DNA of 5,995 nucleotides, from contig UQLN01000103.1 of the NCBI GenBank assembly GCA_900541965.1, positions 1 to 5,995 of the forward strand. Direction: 5' to 3'. The notes beneath the pieces are model-generated. The model did not search any database. It had not been told where the DNA came from and saw only the letters and a program-made list of their open reading frames with translations. Shown piece after piece: positions 1 through 4,386 of the stretch; within the stretch, counting starts at the first letter, position 1; every line of letters starts with the position of its first letter. A program made the translations under genes and the position numbers. This stretch comes from an uncultured Parabacteroides sp. (GTDB taxonomy: Bacteria > Bacteroidota > Bacteroidia > Bacteroidales > Tannerellaceae).

Positions 1-278
1 TCAGGTAAGACGGAAAGCGGAGCTACAGCTAATGAAATAACCGACTCATTTCCCGATACTATCGCCACTTTCGTGAGTAAAATATGTCCCACTATTTTTC
101 TCTCATCAACCTCTGCTACTAAAGAAAGTTCCGGAATAAAAGCATCCGATTTGCGCAAACGACCGACTAATAGATGTTCGGTATGATCGCTTTCTTTTAC
201 ATTTCTGAAGGCATATTCTACCAAATCGTCAACAAGCTTATAATCAAAAATTTGTTCTTGTCTAATTTTAATATTCAT
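1..278 (-). CDS. GNAT N-acetyltransferase, YhbS-like (N-terminal part, cut by window edge)
   Basis: This is the first 92 codons of a protein starting MNIKIRQEQIFDYKLVDDLV; the rest lies beyond base 1. The reading frame shows the usual N-terminal half of a YhbS-type GNAT enzyme: an initial beta strand (residues 2-6), a helix with EYAFRN, the EHLLVGRLRKS segment (about 35-45), FIPELSLVAEVD (about 48-59), and the strand KIVGHILLTKV (about 61-71). It ends at LAVAPLSVLP, just before the acetyl-CoA-binding loop (usually Q/RxxGxG/A), so the catalytic fold cannot be checked. Family members move an acetyl group from acetyl-CoA to an amine; the substrate is unknown. The ATG at 276-278 is the natural start because the family's N-terminus aligns there. 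It follows the broken MFS gene by 44 bp and appears to have its own promoter. Family assignment is firm; function is generic. Confidence 0.85.
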   Translation of the reverse strand, partial: MNIKIRQEQIFDYKLVDDLVEYAFRNVKESDHTEHLLVGRLRKSDAFIPELSLVAEVDERKIVGHILLTKVAIVSGNESVISLAVAPLSVLP

Positions 279-294
279 TATTTGTAAAATTATT

Positions 295-327
295 CAAACT
301 TATTGAACGATAAAAGACAGTTTCAAA
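295..327 (-). promoter_or_regulatory. Predicted Bacteroidetes-type promoter of the GNAT gene
   Basis: On the minus strand a TTTG (324-327) is followed 21 bases later by TAAGTTTG (295-302). Both elements and their spacing fit the Bacteroidetes vegetative promoter (TTTG, 19-21 bases, TAnnTTTG). The -7 box ends 16 bases before the GNAT ATG, which implies a very short leader. The -33 box overlaps the stop codon of the MFS remnant (323-325), so the GNAT gene can be transcribed even though the gene upstream is dead. This is a motif match only. Confidence 0.6.
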
Positions 328-957
328 ATATTTTTTTCTTCAGCATTACCACACTGCCGGCATCTTTTGACAACTTAGTATATCCATAAAGATGCACAAA
401 ACCGAGAACCGTTACAAAAATAAACGCCAATCTAAAATCAGGAATGGTATAATGTCCTGCAATTCCATGGTTTATAATATTCAAAAAACGCAAAACTACC
501 GCTCCCATAGCGATTCCCATACCTGTTGACATTTGTTGTATGGTACTATACAAAGTATTTGCCGCTGTCGTCTGGGAAGCTGGTGTATCGGTAAAAGCCA
601 GAGTCGTTAAAGAACTGAACTGTAATGAGCGAAAAAGACCTGCTGTAAATAAAACCAAGATAATGACATAAACCGGAGTCGTAGGCATCAACAATGCGGT
701 AAAGAAGGTAAACAAAGCCGAAAAACAACCATTTACAATCAATATCGTACGAAATCGGAAGCGGTGCATAATCCATACTGTCAATGATTTCATAGACAAA
801 AATGAATAACATCAACTCTAAAAGAACGAGCCATTGCGGGTATTGCCGTATTTACGGCTGTCGTATCCAAGAATTGCATAAAAAATGCAATAGCGACTAT
901 CAAAGATACAGTGACAGATCTGTTAAACTTAAACGGTAATTTCTTTTTCCACCTCAT
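323..957 (-). pseudogene. DHA2-type MFS multidrug efflux permease, internally deleted and frameshifted remnant
   Basis: Two pieces of one transporter are joined out of frame. The N-terminal piece starts at ATG 955-957 (MRWKKKLPFKF...) and runs 55 codons to a TGA at 790-792. It contains the first membrane helix with the DHA2 signature FFMQFLDTTAVNTAIPAMA. The C-terminal piece is open from about 799 to the TGA at 323-325. It holds the basic loop HRFRFRTILIVN, the stretch FRSLQFSSLTTLAFTDTPASQTT, and about four hydrophobic helices typical of the last third of EmrB/QacA-like drug:proton antiporters. Intact relatives have roughly 450-500 residues and 14 helices. By comparison with the family I estimate that about 240-250 residues are missing near 793-805. 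The pieces are in different frames, so no working pump can be made. The TTG at 797-799 could start the C-terminal piece, but four orphan helices are unlikely to transport anything. Confidence 0.88.
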
Positions 958-1201
958 CCATCTCTATTTTCCACCGAAATCACACAATTTTTTATCAAAC
1001 TTCATGAAAAAAATTCAAACTCTGTATTTTCAAACCGGGAAAAATGATCATGCTCCCAGAGCCTATCTGAATTTTCCTTAAACCGATGCAAAGATACTCG
1101 ATTTATATCATTTATTATTTCTTGAATATCGCAAAACCGCTCTGTTTCTCACTAAAAAAAACAAAATGCCCAAATAACCTGATATTATCTTCTTATCGGA
1201 A
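958..1201 (-). other. Non-coding upstream region of the MFS remnant
   Basis: This stretch lies between the IS target duplication and the start of the MFS remnant and has no convincing gene. It contains a good -7 promoter motif (1089-1096), leaving about 130 bases of leader before the ATG at 957. The leader is AT-rich and carries three GTTTGA words between about 990 and 1037; their meaning is unclear. A run of eight T residues (minus strand) lies near 1150-1160 but no strong stem precedes it. Before the IS arrived, this region joined directly to the 3' flank of the second sulfatase. Confidence 0.6.
1089..1096 (-). promoter_or_regulatory. Predicted -7 promoter element for the MFS remnant
   Basis: The minus strand reads TATCTTTG followed by CA, a perfect match to the Bacteroidetes TAnnTTTG box in its common TATCTTTGCA form. 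No clear TTTG lies 19-21 bases upstream, so the -33 half is weak or absent. It would give a leader of about 120-130 bases before the ATG at 957. The gene it served is now broken. Confidence 0.5.
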
Positions 1202-1204
1202 AAC
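1202..1204. repeat. Target site duplication, left copy (AAC)
   Basis: AAC immediately left of the element matches AAC at 2632-2634 immediately right of it. Three-base duplications are usual for IS150-type elements. Both the match and its length fit the IS ends chosen here. Three bases could agree by chance, but together with the TG...CA ends the case is good. Confidence 0.75.
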
Positions 1205-1229
1205 TGAAGTGACCCCCAAAAGTTGGACA
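1205..1229 (+). repeat. Left terminal inverted repeat of the IS
   Basis: Twenty-five bases starting TGAAGTGACC and containing CCCCAAAAGTT. They agree with the reverse complement of 2607-2631 at 20 of 25 positions without gaps; the mismatches are at positions 3, 5, 8, 9 and 20. This end lies downstream of orfB and is bound by the transposase. Only nine bases separate it from the orfB stop codon. Confidence 0.9.
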
Positions 1230-1238
1230 AGTTAAACA

Positions 1239-2042
1239 TTATCCCGTAATAGAAAGAGTTCGGTATTGTACCGGACTCTTTCCATTTAACCGGGCTTTGA
1301 TTCTTTTATTGTTATAATATTCAATATATTTATCCAAAGCCTTTATAAAGGCTTCAGGAGATTCAAAATTCTCGGCATACAGCAATTCAGACTTCATAAT
1401 TCCAAAGAAATTTTCCGCCATAGCGTTGTCAAGGCAGTTACCTTTACGAGACATGCTTTGTACTATATGATGTTCTTCAAGACGTTTACGGTAGCCGTAG
1501 TGTTGGTATTGCCATCCTTGATCAGAATGGAGTATAAGTCCGTCAAGACTGTCAAACCTTGTGAACGCTTTATCCAACATATCGTATATCTGTTCCATAT
1601 CCGGTTTTCGGGAGATGTTGTATGATATGATCTCACCGTTGAACATATCCAATATCGGGGAAAGATAAAGTTTGACAGAACCGATTTTTATCTGTGTTAC
1701 ATCTGTCGCCCATTTGCGGTTGGGGGCTTCTGCCGTAAAATCCCTGTCTATTATGTTCGGGGCTATCTTGCCAACCTCACCTTTGTATGAGCGGTATCGT
1801 ACCATGCGTATTTTGCTTTTAAGCCCTAAGTCACCCATAAGCCTCTGGATGGTCTTATGGTTTAGCATAAAGCCACGGTTATGCATCTCCGCTGTTACAC
1901 GCCGATAGCCATATCGTCCCTTATGCTCATGAATAATTAGTTTGATTGATTCCTTTTCATTGGAATACTTATCAATCGTTTTAAGGCGTTTCAGATGATA
2001 ATAGAACACAGAACGAGCCATCTTTCTTAACTTCAATAACAA
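1239..2042 (-). CDS. IS150-type transposase OrfB, DDE catalytic subunit (InsK-like)
   Basis: This is the catalytic half of the transposase. An HTH_21-like region with YYHL and GRYGYRRV (about residues 14-50) precedes an integrase-core domain. The catalytic triad is visible as D114 (WATDVTQ), D174 (LHSDQGWQY) and E210 (AMAENFFG), with 35 residues between the last two, as in the DD(35)E class. Conserved K217 follows in GIMKSEL, and YYNNKRI marks the end. The region reads like E. coli IS150 InsK throughout. The first start-like codon is TTG at 2040-2042, but similarity to InsK (ELRSDYPLDLLLKL) continues upstream with no start codon. The protein is therefore probably made mainly as a 448-residue OrfAB fusion by -1 frameshifting at 2132-2138. 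The frame is open up to that site. Confidence 0.93.
   Translation of the reverse strand: MLLKLRKMARSVFYYHLKRLKTIDKYSNEKESIKLIIHEHKGRYGYRRVTAEMHNRGFMLNHKTIQRLMGDLGLKSKIRMVRYRSYKGEVGKIAPNIIDRDFTAEAPNRKWATDVTQIKIGSVKLYLSPILDMFNGEIISYNISRKPDMEQIYDMLDKAFTRFDSLDGLILHSDQGWQYQHYGYRKRLEEHHIVQSMSRKGNCLDNAMAENFFGIMKSELLYAENFESPEAFIKALDKYIEYYNNKRIKARLNGKSPVQYRTLSITG
1252..1282 (-). other. Long hairpin inside the 3' end of orfB
   Basis: Two 14-base arms (1252-1265 and 1269-1282) pair around a 3-base loop. In the orfB-sense RNA there is one C-A mismatch; in the opposite RNA the same position is a G-U wobble, so that strand is fully paired. The sequence encodes residues of the KSPVQYRTLS tail, close to the stop. 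No U-run follows in the sense direction, so it is not a standard terminator. It may block read-through or protect the mRNA 3' end. This is a direct observation; function is inferred. Confidence 0.6.
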
Positions 2043-2062
2043 GTCAAGAGGATAATCCGACC

Positions 2063-2584
2063 TTAGTTCGTCGATGGTTCGCGCCCATTCAGAAGTGCTT
2101 GGGCCTTCTTTGCCTCGACTAAGGCCTTCGCTTTTTTTAGCAGCGCGTTCTCTGCCCTCAGGCGGAGATTTTCAGCCTGAAGCCTCTCAAGTTCCGTTTG
2201 CGGTTCTTTCTTCTTTGGACGTCCCATAGGTTCTTTTAATGCTCTTCCTTGGCGTTTGGACGGCGCAAGAGCTTCGTAACCATACTTGCGTACTGTACTG
2301 ACCCAGCGTTGTAGAGCCGTCTTACCAATTCTGTATTCTATTCTTACATGGGATAAAGGTACACCTTTTTCCAATATTAAACGTACTACTTCTTCCTTTA
2401 ATTTAACCGTAGGACGACAATGTGGTTGTTGCTCTAGTCCTGAACGACCATATTTGTCCCACATTCTCACCCATGCCAATATCTGAGTCTTATTGATATG
2501 ATACTCCTTTGACAAATGAGCTATTAACTCTCCTTGTTTTACCTGGCTTACGATAATAAGCCTTTGTTCGTAACTGTACTTCAT
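2063..2584 (-). CDS. IS150-type transposase OrfA, DNA-binding subunit (InsJ-like)
   Basis: The protein has 173 residues, the same length as E. coli IS150 InsJ. It has two helix-turn-helix regions (about residues 15-42 with HLSKEYHINKTQILAWVRMW, and 62-100 with HVRIEYRIGKTALQRWV) and a basic GRPKKKEP stretch (121-128). A leucine zipper follows (LERLQAENLRLRAENALLKK, with L135, L142 and L149 in heptads) for pairing with itself or with the OrfAB fusion. It recognises the element's ends. I use the ATG at 2582-2584. The frame stays open to 2632 from a TTG outside the IS, but that extension is terminal repeat and has no family match. Codons 150-151 form the slip site that leads into orfB. On its own, OrfA usually acts as a regulator of transposition. 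Confidence 0.93.
   Translation of the reverse strand: MKYSYEQRLIIVSQVKQGELIAHLSKEYHINKTQILAWVRMWDKYGRSGLEQQPHCRPTVKLKEEVVRLILEKGVPLSHVRIEYRIGKTALQRWVSTVRKYGYEALAPSKRQGRALKEPMGRPKKKEPQTELERLQAENLRLRAENALLKKAKALVEAKKAQALLNGREPSTN
2102..2138 (-). promoter_or_regulatory. Programmed -1 frameshift signal joining orfA to orfB
   Basis: The minus strand reads CTG CTA AAA AAA GCG in the orfA frame; the seven A residues (2132-2138) form an A-AAA-AAA slippery heptamer. Five bases later a stem GGCCTT / AAGGCC (2121-2126 with 2102-2107, loop of 14 bases or fewer) can act as stimulator. Slipping back one base after codon 151 enters the orfB frame, which is open from here to its stop, giving 151 + 297 = 448 residues. 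IS150 and its relatives use the same arrangement. The slip site is clear; the stimulator is a prediction. Confidence 0.85.
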
Positions 2585-2624
2585 AAAAAACACCCCAAAA
2601 GTTTTGTGTCTAACTTTTGGGGTG
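2585..2624 (-). terminator. Terminator-like hairpin at the IS end, directly before orfA
   Basis: A perfect 13-bp inverted repeat (2612-2624 with 2591-2603, loop of 8 bases) is followed on the minus strand by six T residues (2585-2590) and then the orfA ATG. It looks like an intrinsic terminator facing transcription that enters from the sulfatase genes, and the stem lies against the start codon. Its outer arm is part of the terminal inverted repeat, and its inner arm is an extra inverted copy of the CCCCAAAAGTT core. It could stop incoming RNA or hide the orfA start. The structure is seen; the role is inferred from known read-through protection in other IS. Confidence 0.65.
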
Positions 2625-2631
2625 CAGTACA
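2607..2631 (-). repeat. Right terminal inverted repeat of the IS
   Basis: Read inward on the minus strand it starts TGTACTGCACCCC and shares the CCCCAAAAGTT core with the left end. It is the end upstream of orfA. The outermost bases resemble the IS150 end as I remember it, which supports placing the boundary at 2631 and not at the inner TG at 2626. Confidence 0.9.
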
Positions 2632-2637
2632 AACTTA
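2630..2637 (-). promoter_or_regulatory. Possible -7 promoter box formed across the IS junction
   Basis: The minus strand reads TAAGTTTG, a full match to TAnnTTTG. The first six bases are host flank, including the target duplication, and the last two are the first bases of the IS. No good TTTG lies 19-21 bases upstream, so strength is doubtful. RNA starting here would run into the hairpin before orfA. Confidence 0.3.
2632..2634. repeat. Target site duplication, right copy (AAC)
   Basis: AAC immediately right of the element, matching 1202-1204. The intact duplication means the element arrived by a simple insertion with no later rearrangement at its ends. Confidence 0.75.
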
Positions 2638-2679
2638 GACAGCCCCTTTCTTATTAAGTTCTGAGAAGGTATCCAAAAA

Positions 2680-4260
2680 TTATTCTATCATAAACCTGTT
2701 CAAGGATAATGCAAATGTATCACTATATTGTTTTTGTAAACGCACCAGTTCTCGATTCATAAAATCAACGACTTTCCCGTATTCCGGATCATCAAACACA
2801 TTATGCATCTCTGTCGGATCTTTTTCGAGATCATACAGTTCCCAAGCATCTATATCGTTATAAAAATGTATCAACTTATATTTATCCGTACGAACTCCAT
2901 AATGGCGTTTTACGGCATGTTCTGCCGGATATTCATAAAAATGATAATAAAGAGACTTTCTCCAATTTTTCGGATTCTCCCCTTTCAATAAAGGAAGTAA
3001 AGAAATACCTTGCATATCTTCAGGGACAGGTACTCCTGCCAAATCTAAAAATGTAGGTGCATAATCTATATTTTGAACTAATTGAGAAATATCTCCTTTT
3101 TTATCAAAATCTTTCGGCAAACGCATAATCAAGGGGGTACGCATAGACTCTTCGTACATGAAACGTTTATCGAACCACCCGTGTTCTCCCATATAAAATC
3201 CCTGATCAGAGGTATAAACAATCAATGTATTCTCCAATAAGCCTTTTTTATCAAGATAATCGAGAATCCTCCCGACATTGTCATCCAAGGATTTTACTAC
3301 TTTCATATAATCCCTCATGTAACGCTGAAATTTCCATTCAGCCAACTCTTTCCCGCTTAGTTTCCGAGAATAAAAATCTTGTATTATCGGATCATAAAAA
3401 TGGTCCCAAACCTTACGTTCTTCCGGAGTCATCCGACCTATAAATTGTTCATATACTGATTTTAAACGACTCTCTTTCCCAACTGCCAGCATTTTCAGAT
3501 CATAAATAATATCCATATCTTCGGCAATACTCATTTCCTGTGCTGCAGCAGCAAGACGTCCGTTATAATCATCAAAAAAATTATCCGGTAACGGGAAAGT
3601 TTTATCTTCATACAAAGAAAGATTCTTTATCTCAGGCAACCAGTCTCGATGTACAGCCTTATGATGCAAGAATATAGCAAAAGGTTTGGTCTCATCTCTC
3701 TCATTCTCCAGCCAATTTATTCCTATGTCGGTAATCAGATTAGTAACATATCCTTGTCGTTGTACTGTATCATTATTCATACGAATAAAATCAGGATTAT
3801 AATAATCGCCCTGACCGGGAAGAATTTCCCAATAATCAAATCCCGAAGGCAGACTTTCAAGATGCCACTTACCCACCAATGCTGTTTGGTATCCGGCTTT
3901 TCGGAGAAGTTTAGGCATTGTTTGCTGAGAAGAGTCAAAAACACAAGTGGTATTATTGGTGAATCCATTTGCATGACTGTGTTTTCCCGTAATCATACAA
4001 GCCCTGCTCGGCCCGCTTAACGAATTGGCGACAAAGCTGTTCGTAAAACGAACACCATCTGCTGCAATACGGTCCAGGTTCGGAGTATTTATATAACGGG
4101 TATCATAACAACTCATCATCTGAGCCGTATGATCATCCGTCATAATGTATACAATATTATAGGGTTTCGCCGATTTCTCTTTTTTCCCAGAACAAGATAA
4201 TGCAGAAAACAGAACTGCGACTCCCGATAACGAATATAAAACTTGACCAGAATATTTCAT
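2680..4260 (-). CDS. Family S1 sulfatase lipoprotein, likely N-acetylglucosamine-6-O-sulfatase-like
   Basis: This is a full-length 526-residue formylglycine sulfatase. The export signal is MKYSGQVLYSLSGVAVLFSALSC, with probable lipid attachment at C23. The metal site starts with D42-D43 (TDDH). The maturation motif is S82-G-P-S-R86, then TG at 91-92, so it is the serine type whose Ser is turned into formylglycine by an anSME radical-SAM enzyme. Further active-site candidates are K131 and H133 (GKWHL), H204 (KAVHRDW), D352-Q353 (SDQG) and K365. The C-terminal region with YYHFYEYP, AVKRHYGVRTDKYKLIHFYNDIDAWELYDLEKDP is what I associate with the S1_11 group, which includes the B. thetaiotaomicron GlcNAc-6-O-sulfatase BT4656. 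That subfamily call is from memory and less sure than the family. The residues after C23 are basic (SGKKEK) and lack an acidic surface-export signal, so it probably faces the periplasm. It follows the other sulfatase by 126 bp. Confidence 0.92.
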   Translation of the reverse strand: MKYSGQVLYSLSGVAVLFSALSCSGKKEKSAKPYNIVYIMTDDHTAQMMSCYDTRYINTPNLDRIAADGVRFTNSFVANSLSGPSRACMITGKHSHANGFTNNTTCVFDSSQQTMPKLLRKAGYQTALVGKWHLESLPSGFDYWEILPGQGDYYNPDFIRMNNDTVQRQGYVTNLITDIGINWLENERDETKPFAIFLHHKAVHRDWLPEIKNLSLYEDKTFPLPDNFFDDYNGRLAAAAQEMSIAEDMDIIYDLKMLAVGKESRLKSVYEQFIGRMTPEERKVWDHFYDPIIQDFYSRKLSGKELAEWKFQRYMRDYMKVVKSLDDNVGRILDYLDKKGLLENTLIVYTSDQGFYMGEHGWFDKRFMYEESMRTPLIMRLPKDFDKKGDISQLVQNIDYAPTFLDLAGVPVPEDMQGISLLPLLKGENPKNWRKSLYYHFYEYPAEHAVKRHYGVRTDKYKLIHFYNDIDAWELYDLEKDPTEMHNVFDDPEYGKVVDFMNRELVRLQKQYSDTFALSLNRFMIE

Positions 4261-4386
4261 TGTATCAGTTAAATTTTAGAATCTGTTTAAATCTTATACT
4301 ATCCGTTTCAACTATGAAGATGACTTCCGAATAGAATTTAAAAACTTGACTGAAACAGATTTTTAAGGTTTACAATAATTATTCCA
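4261..4386 (-). other. Gap between the two sulfatases, with a 9-bp inverted repeat
   Basis: The 126-base AT-rich gap has no gene. AATCTGTTT and its complement occur at 4280-4288 and 4353-4361, 64 bases apart, and could pair in RNA or mark a regulator site. I see no TAnnTTTG box with a proper partner and no terminator with a U-run, which favours co-transcription of the two sulfatases. Confidence 0.45.

Larger units (their letters stand above)
1205..2631 (-). mobile_element. Complete IS3-family insertion sequence, IS150 group
   Basis: The element is 1427 bp, close to the length of IS150, and begins TG and ends CA. Its 25-bp ends match at 20 of 25 positions around a shared CCCCAAAAGTT core, and it is flanked by an AAC duplication. 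Its right end, read inward, starts TGTACTGCACCC, which is how I recall IS150 starting. It carries orfA (173 codons) and orfB in the -1 frame, both undamaged, with an A7 slip site between them. The element should therefore be able to move by the family's copy-out, paste-in route through a circular intermediate. It sits 45 bp past the stop of the sulfatase at 2680 and interrupts no recognisable gene. Confidence 0.93.

Noticed and set aside
546..815. Minus-strand 89-codon frame across the MFS remnant
   Set aside because: It is the third frame across the remnant and has no transporter motifs; the two family-like pieces are in the other frames.
995..1051. 18-codon frame in the leader of the MFS remnant, a possible leader peptide
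   Set aside because: Too short and without a supporting attenuator-like stem; frames of this size are expected by chance.
1672..1908. Plus-strand open frame of 78 codons
   Set aside because: It lies entirely opposite the catalytic core of orfB, which has strong family motifs; the translated peptide resembles nothing.
2286..2486. Plus-strand 66-codon frame opposite orfA
   Set aside because: Antisense shadow of a well-supported transposase gene.
1210..2626. Alternative IS boundaries at the inner TG...CA pair
   Set aside because: These give no target duplication (AAG versus GTA next to the ends), whereas 1205-2631 gives AAC on both sides and longer matching ends.
2585..2632. Extension of orfA upstream to a TTG outside the IS (16 extra codons)
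   Set aside because: The extra codons are terminal repeat and hairpin sequence, and the ATG at 2584 gives exactly the 173-residue IS150 OrfA length.
2638..2647. ACAGCCCCTT-like word after the sulfatase, resembling ends of other Bacteroides IS or a terminator arm
   Set aside because: No complementary partner is present on the other side of the insertion, so neither a second IS end nor a split terminator can be supported.
2803..4020. Several plus- and minus-strand frames of 62-123 codons inside the first sulfatase
   Set aside because: All overlap a full-length sulfatase with intact active-site motifs; their peptides have no recognisable features.
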